Shown one piece after another: positions 1 through 5,453 of a DNA stretch of 10,079 nt. This stretch comes from Crocinitomicaceae bacterium (GTDB taxonomy: Bacteria; Bacteroidota; Bacteroidia; Flavobacteriales_D; Crocinitomicaceae). Below the pieces are notes generated by a model. It had not been told where the DNA came from and searched no databases. It saw nothing but the letters and a program-made list of their open reading frames with translations. The translations under genes were made by a program, and so were the position numbers. Every line of letters begins with the position of its first letter. Position 1 is the first letter of the stretch. The stretch covers positions 1 through 10,079 of the forward strand of contig JABSPC010000264.1 of NCBI GenBank assembly GCA_013215515.1, read 5' to 3'.

Positions 1-339
1 GTTCTTAGTTATGAATCTATCCACAAATGAAGAGTCTGGATCCATCCAATCATTGTGAGGATTGTCATAGCCAGCGCTATCCGCTTGAAATGATTTAAGC
101 CACCATTTAGGCATGTCCACTGTTGTAAAGGATCCAGCATTTGTCCAAAGACCGACATTGGCACTTGCTAAGTTTATATCAACAACGAATCGTCCATCGA
201 CGAAGCTTGCTGGATTGACATCCGTTCCCATTACCCCGGCATAGTTACTCGGTGAAATTCCAACATAGTTTTGTGAATGCCCTGTACTATAAATACAAAG
301 CACGGCAACGATGGCCGTAAGTAGTTTTAACGTTCTCAT
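1..339 (-). CDS. DUF5723-like exported envelope protein (N-terminal part, runs off left edge)
   Basis: The first 113 codons of a gene that continues beyond the window are open from an ATG at 339. The product begins with a signal peptide (MRTLKLL, a hydrophobic stretch, then a likely cut after STGHSQ near residue 23). The mature start reads NYVGISPSNYAGVMGTDVNP, followed by ASFVDGRF and DINLAS. This NY.G...NPA...D.R...DINL pattern is what I recall for the N terminus of DUF5723 proteins of Bacteroidota. They are large, exported, probably beta-rich envelope proteins without a defined role. The gene starts 20 nt after the stop of the propeller gene upstream, so the two are likely co-transcribed. 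No Shine-Dalgarno sequence is seen, as is usual in this phylum. The reading frame and signal peptide are directly visible; the family name rests on motif memory, and the C-terminal part cannot be judged. Confidence 0.72.
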   Translation of the reverse strand, partial: MRTLKLLTAIVAVLCIYSTGHSQNYVGISPSNYAGVMGTDVNPASFVDGRFVVDINLASANVGLWTNAGSFTTVDMPKWWLKSFQADSAGYDNPHNDWMDPDSSFVDRFITKN

Positions 340-359
340 TTGTTAGTTTTAAGTATAGT

Positions 360-2507
360 TTAGTCCTCAAAGTACTGTATAACGAATTGATCTACAATTG
401 TCGTAATTCGCTTTTGATTATTGGTTGAGCCCAATCGTATTTTTGATTGACCTTCAAGCGATTTATTGACAACCTTTTGACCGTCGGTACCATACAAATA
501 TACATTATTCTCCAAACCATCAATTACACCAATCAAAGTTTTTCCTGAATCGCCGGTAAATACATGCACATCCTCGACTTCATTGAACGGAAGGTTGATT
601 TCACTAAAGGATACTCCCTCTGAATTAATAAGTCGAATTTGATTCGAAGATTGAACAATAAGAACTGGACTGGAATGGTCTATTTGAATTCCATGAAATT
701 TAGCTCTATTGTACGTTTCAAAATCGGTTCTAATTCCTTTCTGGTCAAATTTAACGAGCTGATTATTAGATAGACTGTATTGAAAAAGTTGATTTGGAAC
801 CTTCAGTGAAATGGACTCCGTTGAGATCGGGAATTCTCGATGAATTTTCCGTTTTTCGACATCGTACATTTTAAATAAAGATGAATTGGCGAAGCCAGCA
901 AACAATCGTCTTTGACTTGCCCAAACATCAATTCTTCTGTTGATGTTCATACCACTCGATATTATGTTTAATTCACGTCCTTTAGCATCGAATTGAACCA
1001 CTTTTTGATTTTCGTTGGCAATAAAGAAGTATCCTTTTTCCTTCCACCGATAGAATTTCACTTCATTCGTTACTTCAGTTTCTAGTTTAATAGGGAAGCC
1101 AGTTTCATAATGCCCGGTCAGATTCCAAAGATGAATTTCGTCTTTTGTGTTCAGGAGGATGAAGCTCTCGCCAGTCCCGTGTAAATCGATAAGTTGGATT
1201 TCACCAATAGGCTTGTCGTTAATGTCGGCTTTCCAAGAAGGTTTTTGATCTCGAAATGCTATGATTTCTCCCTTGTTACTAAGAGCAACAACATTTCCAC
1301 TTCCAGAAAGCACTGCAAAATCCGCGATATCGAAACCACAACTCATGGAGATCGAACTGGCCATTTTTGGTTGCTGTGTCATTTCAGAATGCCCAGTATG
1401 CGTTTCCATCAATTTTCCTGAATAAACCATTTTCGCGTAGGACTCTTCACTACTAATCATTCGTTCTGAAACTGCCCTAGGTAATTGCCCAAATATTTTA
1501 GTATTTATGGTTTTGTCAAGTGCAATTGTATTTCCCAAACGATAATCAGCTATTACCTGATCACATATTGCTGCACTTTCCGAGATCACTACGGCATCTT
1601 CCAAGTATTTAATTGTGTAGCTCGAGTTTTGAGATGGAAAGCCTTTGATCAGCGTATGAGAAAAAACAGAAGAGTCTTGCGTTTGATTTAAATCATTGAG
1701 AATAAGAATCGGGTCTTGACCACCAATATAATCTGAAATAATAACCGTTTCACCTTGGTATATGAGCTTTACGAAACCGTTTAGTTGCCATTTCGACATC
1801 GGCCCATTCTTGAAGTCGTTATCCAAGGTTGCGTAGTAATCTCTTTCAAAAAATTGATAAGAGTCAAAGTTCCTCGTTGTGATTCCTGCAAATAAGACTT
1901 CATCGCGAACTTGACTTCCTTGCTTAATATTGGCGTCTTTCGTAATGTAATTGATCTTTCCATCGTCATTGAAATAGATGTCAGAGTGGTTGTTTATTTT
2001 GCCCGCATCTGAAAATCGGAAGATTGCAGCAGAGGCTTTTTTATCGAAGATAAATTCACTTTTACTCTCGTTATCATTATTGATATTCGTTTTCCATAGG
2101 TAGAGTTTCGTTTTATGGAAACGGGCGTTATACTGTCCAACTTTGAATTCATCTGAATTCGAATTACTGACTCTTCCATTACCAAAAAGCAGATCAATAG
2201 AAGCTGAATTCCAGTTGTCATCTTTTACAAGAAGAAGATGGTCTCTCTTTTGGCTGAAATAGCCCATATGATATGCTGTGTCATTCAAAGAGACCATTAG
2301 GTCATAGCTCGGAGCGTCTGCGAATTTATCGAGATCAGCAAAATTAACCTCTGAAGGTCGGATCACGATTAAAACTTCGCCGTCTTTGCTATTGAATAAG
2401 GACTCTGGAGAATAATTATTTTTTTCGCTTGAAATGTCGAGGGCTACATAGATGATCCATGAAAGGCTTACTAAGAAAATGATTGCTATAACAATCCGAT
2501 TCAACAT
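360..2507 (-). CDS. Membrane-anchored beta-propeller protein of unknown function (715 aa)
   Basis: Residues 4-23 form one hydrophobic helix with no lipobox Cys or obvious cleavage site, so the protein is probably anchored in the inner membrane with its bulk in the periplasm. Residues about 40-390 are a beta-rich region I cannot assign; the YTIKYLEDAVVISES stretch (297-311) loosely recalls DUF3352-type proteins. From about 393 to the end there are roughly seven repeating units of the kind 'hydrophobic strand, polar turn, strand ending in a xxG turn'. Examples are VVALSNKGEIIAF (406-418), EIHLWNLTGHYETGFPI (457-473), KVVQFDAKG (502-510), QLVKFDQKG (583-591) and QIRLINSEG (623-631). The GHYETGFPI motif is typical of PQQ- or FG-GAP-like propellers. 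The gene follows rnhB by 87 nt and precedes the DUF5723 gene by 20 nt. A scaffolding or binding role is inference; no catalytic motif is seen. Confidence 0.8.
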   Translation of the reverse strand: MLNRIVIAIIFLVSLSWIIYVALDISSEKNNYSPESLFNSKDGEVLIVIRPSEVNFADLDKFADAPSYDLMVSLNDTAYHMGYFSQKRDHLLLVKDDNWNSASIDLLFGNGRVSNSNSDEFKVGQYNARFHKTKLYLWKTNINNDNESKSEFIFDKKASAAIFRFSDAGKINNHSDIYFNDDGKINYITKDANIKQGSQVRDEVLFAGITTRNFDSYQFFERDYYATLDNDFKNGPMSKWQLNGFVKLIYQGETVIISDYIGGQDPILILNDLNQTQDSSVFSHTLIKGFPSQNSSYTIKYLEDAVVISESAAICDQVIADYRLGNTIALDKTINTKIFGQLPRAVSERMISSEESYAKMVYSGKLMETHTGHSEMTQQPKMASSISMSCGFDIADFAVLSGSGNVVALSNKGEIIAFRDQKPSWKADINDKPIGEIQLIDLHGTGESFILLNTKDEIHLWNLTGHYETGFPIKLETEVTNEVKFYRWKEKGYFFIANENQKVVQFDAKGRELNIISSGMNINRRIDVWASQRRLFAGFANSSLFKMYDVEKRKIHREFPISTESISLKVPNQLFQYSLSNNQLVKFDQKGIRTDFETYNRAKFHGIQIDHSSPVLIVQSSNQIRLINSEGVSFSEINLPFNEVEDVHVFTGDSGKTLIGVIDGLENNVYLYGTDGQKVVNKSLEGQSKIRLGSTNNQKRITTIVDQFVIQYFED

Positions 2508-2525
2508 AGATGACTGGTTTTAATT

Positions 2526-2555
2526 CAAAATTAAGAAGAAAGAGCCCGTGAATAA
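2526..2555 (-). promoter_or_regulatory. Candidate promoter before the propeller gene
   Basis: Read on the minus strand, TAATTTTG at 2533-2526 matches the Bacteroidota -7 consensus TAnnTTTG exactly. Nineteen bases upstream is TTA (2555-2553), one base off the -33 TTG. The expected start would leave a leader of only about 10 nt before the ATG at 2507. It would let the propeller and DUF5723 genes be transcribed apart from rnhB. The motif is short and the DNA AT-rich, so chance is a real alternative. Confidence 0.35.
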
Positions 2556-2594
2556 TGACATTGCTTTATAGAAATCAACAACGATTTGTGCACT

Positions 2595-3200
2595 CTAGAA
2601 AAGAGATGTTTGATCCTCAGGAAGTAAAGTGAATGATTTCCTATGATAGATACAGGGTCCATTTTCAAGAATTGCCCTCCGGTGCTTTTTTGTTGGGTAT
2701 GCTTTGTTTTGCTTCCAGTCAAAGAAAGGGAATTCCTCATGAATCTTTTCCATGTACTCATCTCGGTAGGTTTTGGCGAGAACTGAAGCTGCAGCAATTG
2801 ATAAATATTTACCATCCCCTTTGATGATACATTCATGTGGGATTCCTTCATAGACCGTAAATCGATTTCCGTCAATTAGAAGCATTTCAGGTTTTTCTTT
2901 AAGTTGATCAACGGCTCTGTGCATGGCAAGAAAGCTTGCGTTTAGAATATTAATCTCATCAATTTCCTTTTCAGAGACAAAAGCCACAGCGTAGGCAAGA
3001 GCTTCTCTTTCGATAATCGGGCGCAATTTATTACGCTTTGCTTCCGTCAGTTTTTTGGAGTCATCTAGAATTTCATTTGAGAAATTTGCAGGTAGAATTA
3101 CGGCAGCAGCAACTACTGGACCAGCCAAACATCCTCTTCCAGCTTCATCGCATCCAGCCTCTATAAGATTCCTGTTTTTGTATAGTAAAAGTTTACCCAT
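2595..3200 (-). CDS. rnhB: Ribonuclease HII
   Basis: This 201-residue protein is full length for RNase HII, which cuts the RNA strand of RNA/DNA hybrids and incises at single ribonucleotides in DNA to begin ribonucleotide excision repair in the cytoplasm. The diagnostic DEAGRG motif is at residues 18-23, then DDSKKL (46-51), LLIDGNR (107-113), KGDG (127-130), [10 protein letters not shown] (134-143) and YHRKSF (185-190). By alignment to the E. coli enzyme the DEDD metal-binding set is D18, E19, D110 and D129; the GRG loop and Y185 would recognise the ribonucleotide junction. The usual KGYPT reads KAYPT here (166-170), a conservative change. The ATG at 3200 puts the core 17 residues in, as expected. 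It is the first gene of a probable minus-strand unit with the two envelope genes downstream, which have no obvious functional link to it. I see no convincing promoter in the divergent spacer 3201-3288. Confidence 0.97.
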   Translation of the reverse strand: MGKLLLYKNRNLIEAGCDEAGRGCLAGPVVAAAVILPANFSNEILDDSKKLTEAKRNKLRPIIEREALAYAVAFVSEKEIDEINILNASFLAMHRAVDQLKEKPEMLLIDGNRFTVYEGIPHECIIKGDGKYLSIAAASVLAKTYRDEYMEKIHEEFPFFDWKQNKAYPTKKHRRAILENGPCIYHRKSFTLLPEDQTSLF

Positions 3201-3288
3201 CGGAGGTAAAGTTGGTAAAAAAAAGCGTAGTTTAGCTTAGCGGTACAACTATTGTATGGGTTTTATCGTCTTTATTAAAATTGAACAA

Positions 3289-3663
3289 ATGAAAAAAATT
3301 ATTTCTACCTTATTATTCGTTGTTGGTCTAGTATCTTTTAGCTTTTCTCAAGAAGCGCATCAAATTGCTTCGACGACTGGGGCAGAGGACTTAGCAATAA
3401 GTAAAACTTCAGGAGTATACGAATATACATTGCCATCAAACATTACGAAGGAAGCTCTTACTAAGAGCGCGAGTTACTACAAGACTAACTTCACTGTTGA
3501 TTTTGACGAAGCATCTCACAAGGCTACGATTACAATACCGGAGAATACATTGAGAAACCGTTATGTGATGGCAAGATTGCTTACAGCTTGTAAAGTAACG
3601 CACATTGCTGTTGATGATAAGAAATTACAATTATATGATTTTATAGATTCTTACTTAAAGTAG
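3289..3663 (+). CDS. Small secreted protein of unknown function (124 aa)
   Basis: I do not recognise this protein. The ATG at 3289 is preferred over an upstream in-frame ATG at 3256 because it starts directly with a standard signal peptide (MKKIISTLLF, hydrophobic core, SFSFSQ, probable cut near residue 20-21). The mature protein is about 104 residues. The predicted pattern is strand (43-48), helix (51-64), strands (67-72 and 78-83), helix (87-101), strand (104-109) and a short helix. This beta-alpha-beta-beta-alpha-beta order is that of ferredoxin-like folds such as heavy-metal-associated (HMA) domains. The CxxC metal site of HMA domains is absent; the only mature cysteine is C101. The gene is divergent from rnhB (88-bp spacer) and is followed 23 nt after its stop by a strong terminator, so it is probably a single-gene transcript. 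The fold is inference by eye and the function unknown. Confidence 0.8.
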   Translation: MKKIISTLLFVVGLVSFSFSQEAHQIASTTGAEDLAISKTSGVYEYTLPSNITKEALTKSASYYKTNFTVDFDEASHKATITIPENTLRNRYVMARLLTACKVTHIAVDDKKLQLYDFIDSYLK

Positions 3664-3686
3664 GGAGTCCTAATAATAGTATTAAG

Positions 3687-3727
3687 CCATTCTGTATCGG
3701 TTCAACCGAAGTAGAGTGGTTTTTTTT
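3687..3727 (+). terminator. Intrinsic terminator after the small secreted protein gene
   Basis: CCATTCT (3687-3693) pairs with AGAGTGG (3713-3719) through seven pairs, one of them G-T. Inside this, TCGG (3697-3700) pairs with CCGA (3706-3709) across a TTCAA loop. Eight T residues follow at 3720-3727. This is the textbook form of a rho-independent terminator and should isolate the gene ending at 3663 from the lipoprotein gene starting at 3791. Confidence 0.88.
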
Positions 3728-3762
3728 ATGCCTTGAAATCTCGGAATGTTCAAACTTCTTCC

Positions 3763-3770
3763 GATATTTG
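3763..3770 (+). promoter_or_regulatory. Candidate -7 box before the DUF4920 lipoprotein gene
   Basis: GATATTTG matches the Bacteroidota -7 consensus TAnnTTTG in five of its six fixed positions. It lies just after a strong terminator and 20 nt before the ATG at 3791, where a promoter is needed. The expected -33 position (about 3741-3743) reads TCG rather than TTG, so the assignment is weak. Confidence 0.3.
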
Positions 3771-3790
3771 TAGAATCAAAACACAATCAA

Positions 3791-4288
3791 ATGAATAAAA
3801 TTGCACTATTACTAATCGGAGGTATAATCGCATTGTCTTGCACAATTGCAAGCGACGGTGGAGATGATAAAGTAAAGCTTGGTAAAAGCTATGGTAAATA
3901 CAAAGTTGATATCAAGAAAGCTGTTTCTGTTAAGGATATGGTAAAGACATTTGAAGCTCAATCGGGTGAGATGGAATTCACTATTGAGGCGGATTTAAAC
4001 GAGGTATGTGCTAAAGCAGGATGTTTTGTGAAAATCGATAAAGGAAATGGTGAAACGTTTATGGTTCGTTTCAAAGATCACTTTGTTATTCCACCTAAGA
4101 CACCAGCAGGAACAGGAGCTTATATTCATGGTGTTGCGTCTTGGGATACTGTTTCCGTTGAACTGCAAAAGCACTTTTTGGAGGATGTGAATGCAAGCGC
4201 AGAAGAGATAGCAGCGATTACAGAGCCGAAGCCTGCTTTAGGTTTTATCGGTGATGGGATTGTGTTGAAGAAGGTGCGTAGCAACTGA
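3791..4288 (+). CDS. DUF4920 domain lipoprotein
   Basis: The ATG at 3791 is chosen over an in-frame ATG at 3746 because it begins a lipoprotein signal: MNKIALLLIGG, hydrophobic core, then ALSC with the lipidated Cys at residue 17. The 165-residue product would sit in the envelope. The mature region has the features I associate with DUF4920: GKSYGKYKVDIKKAVSVKDM at 31-50 (the G-x...A-x-S entry motif), then EVCAKAGCFVKI (71-82), in which C73 and C78 form the family's CxxxGC motif, MVRFKDHFVIPP (91-102), and AGTGAYIHGVAS (106-117). The function of DUF4920 is not established; the conserved cysteine pair suggests metal binding or a disulfide, which is inference. It stands alone between a terminator upstream and the repeat-rich region downstream, convergent with the lipoprotein gene at 4832. 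Confidence 0.85.
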   Translation: MNKIALLLIGGIIALSCTIASDGGDDKVKLGKSYGKYKVDIKKAVSVKDMVKTFEAQSGEMEFTIEADLNEVCAKAGCFVKIDKGNGETFMVRFKDHFVIPPKTPAGTGAYIHGVASWDTVSVELQKHFLEDVNASAEEIAAITEPKPALGFIGDGIVLKKVRSN

Positions 4289-4420
4289 TAAACAAACGGT
4301 AGTGCAGTTCTAAATGGTTCTGATACGGAAGCGCAGGAGGATAAGAGAGGCTTTCAACTAGTTTTTAATTAAAAGTGGTTTCCGATTGTTTCGGTTTTGG
4401 TTTCTCAAAGCGCATTTTAA

Positions 4421-4466
4421 TTTTTCTTCTCACTTTTTTTCAGGAGCTAAAAAAGTAAGCAAAAAG
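4421..4466. repeat. A/T-rich imperfect inverted repeat
   Basis: The left arm TTTTTCTTCTCACTTTTTTT (4421-4440) pairs with the right arm AAAAAAGTAAGCAAAAAG (4449-4466), leaving a short central CAGGAGCT-containing loop. GCGC tetramers lie outside both arms (near 4411-4414 and 4476-4479), suggesting the symmetry extends further. Runs of this kind, C/T-rich then AAAAAAGTAAG, resemble interspersed intergenic repeats of Bacteroidota, but I cannot verify the family. Confidence 0.6.
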
Positions 4467-4473
4467 AGCCCTT

Positions 4474-4615
4474 TAGCGCAGTAGATTGTACTTACCTTTT
4501 TAAGCCACATGACTTAAAATTGAAGAACTCTCTCGGCTGAGGCGAGATCAAACAGCTCCAATTTTTGAAGTCATTTTGTTTAAAGGGTGCCAAGTATAGA
4601 TCTACAATCGCGCTA
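4474..4615. repeat. 142-bp nested imperfect palindrome
   Basis: Several paired blocks are arranged symmetrically about 4540. TAGCGC (4474-4479) pairs with GCGCTA (4610-4615). GTAGAT and GTACTT in the left arm match reversed counterparts in AAGTATAGATCTAC (4592-4605). CCTTTTTAAGCCACATGACTT (4495-4515, with mismatches) pairs with AAGTCATTTTGTTTAAAGGG (4568-4587). GACTTAAAATTG (4511-4522) pairs with CAATTTTTGAAGTC (4559-4572) with a 2-nt bulge. At the centre TCTCG (4531-4535) and CGAGA (4543-4547) close a GCTGAGG loop. Transcribed on either strand it could form a long hairpin RNA. Confidence 0.7.
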
Positions 4616-4708
4616 GCTGTGTAGGTTACACTCAAAAATACAGGCTGTCAAATTTAGAACTGTTCAGGGCTTATAGCTTTGCTTCACGTGTATCGGTACC
4701 TACTAATG

Positions 4709-4740
4709 TTTTGAAGGCACGCAACGTGCGGGGTTCAAAA
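4709..4740. repeat. GC-cored hairpin
   Basis: TTTTGAA (4709-4715) and TTCAAAA (4734-4740) are exact reverse complements. Inside them GCACG (4717-4721) and CGTGC (4725-4729) close a CAA loop, with an asymmetric G/GGGG bulge between the two stems. There is no T-run on either side, so it is not a standard intrinsic terminator. It lies about 90 nt past the stop of the minus-strand lipoprotein gene and outside the 4305-4662 element; it may be a separate REP-like unit. Confidence 0.6.
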
Positions 4741-4831
4741 TTGTTTTCTCGAAGTTAGGAATAGATTCTCACACTTGATTGATTACACGAAGAATAGAGC
4801 ATATGCTTACGCTTAGTGTGTGTTAAGTGTA

Positions 4832-5437
4832 TTACTTGATATAAATATCGTGTTCTCTCAGTTCGGTTTGTAATTGCTTTAATTCAGCATCAGTAAAAAA
4901 GGGCACTGACTTTAGTCTTGTTCGGAGGTTTGCTCCTTTTGTCTTTAGAAAAACAGTTTCTATGTGACCATATTTATCAGAAAAATAATGGGCGGTATTG
5001 GGATCTCTTCGAATAGTGGAAACTGATTGAAACTTCCTTATCGTCAACACCTTTTTTCCTATATTAAATCTCGCGAATTCTAAGGAAACCATGGTGTCGT
5101 TTATATATTGTTCTGGAGTAACAGAGATTAAAGTATCCATAGTGCAATTAACCCTATATAGGTTATCGTTTATTGGATTCGCTCTACTTGTAATGCTATT
5201 TGTCTGGGGAGAATAGATAGAATCGGAAAAGTATTTGAATTCACACCCACAATCTATTGTAGAAATCTCAGTACTTTCATAATAGACAGACTTTTCAACC
5301 GAATCTACATATTCTTTTACTCGTATAATTTCACTTGTATTTGGTACAGATTCAGTCATAGGTTTTTCTTCCGTATTGCGACCACAACTTACGGAGATTA
5401 CCAATATCAATATGACGAGGTGAATTCTATTCTTCAT
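4832..5437 (-). CDS. Small lipoprotein of unknown function (201 aa)
   Basis: I do not recognise this family. The ATG at 5437 is preferred to an in-frame ATG at 5470, since the latter would overlap the end of the dehydrogenase gene and put 11 residues ahead of the signal. From 5437 the product begins MKNRIHLVILILVISVSC, a type II signal with the lipidated Cys at residue 18 (SVSC is a loose lipobox). A polar acidic linker follows (19-37), then a mixed beta-rich domain with a DCGCEF motif (C63, C65) and C98. The C-terminal third is basic and ends in a helix (FTDAELKQLQTELREHDIYI, 181-200). The gene begins 16 nt after the dehydrogenase stop, so it may be read from the same transcript, though its envelope location suggests no direct role in beta-oxidation. 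Downstream lies the repeat-rich spacer. Confidence 0.8.
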   Translation of the reverse strand: MKNRIHLVILILVISVSCGRNTEEKPMTESVPNTSEIIRVKEYVDSVEKSVYYESTEISTIDCGCEFKYFSDSIYSPQTNSITSRANPINDNLYRVNCTMDTLISVTPEQYINDTMVSLEFARFNIGKKVLTIRKFQSVSTIRRDPNTAHYFSDKYGHIETVFLKTKGANLRTRLKSVPFFTDAELKQLQTELREHDIYIK

Positions 5438-5453
5438 TACACATAACTCGATA

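Larger units (their letters stand above)
4305..4662. repeat. Possible MITE-like or palindromic element bounded by 11-bp inverted repeats
   Basis: CAGTTCTAAAT at 4305-4315 has its exact reverse complement ATTTAGAACTG at 4652-4662. The two arms enclose both the A/T-rich hairpin (4421-4466) and the long palindrome (4474-4615), as terminal inverted repeats of a small non-coding mobile element would. An exact 11-bp inverted match within about 540 bp is expected by chance only at the level of a few percent. I see no clear target-site duplication outside the arms, so the element ends are uncertain. Confidence 0.4.
4289..4831. other. Gene-free, repeat-rich spacer between convergent genes
   Basis: No reading frame of useful length or recognisable protein is present on either strand, and no tRNA or known RNA family is recognised. 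The DNA instead contains several imperfect inverted repeats, listed separately, of which the largest spans 4474-4615. At 543 bp it is by far the longest gene-free stretch in the window; the other spacers are about 100 bp or less. Because both flanking genes point into it, it holds no required promoter and could serve as a two-way termination zone, or it may be the remnant of an inserted element. Confidence 0.8.

Noticed and set aside
2531..2875. Reading frame of 114 codons overlapping the end of rnhB
   Set aside because: It lies almost entirely inside the RNase HII gene in another frame, has no recognisable features, and rnhB is certain.
4382..4398. CCGA-TTGTT-TCGG followed by TTTT as terminator of the DUF4920 gene
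   Set aside because: Only four base pairs, a four-base T-run and about 95 nt past the stop. Not supportable on its own.
4289..4831. CRISPR array, tRNA or transposon gene in the long spacer
   Set aside because: There are no regularly spaced direct repeats, no cloverleaf-like pattern and no transposase-like frame; the symmetry is inverted, not direct.
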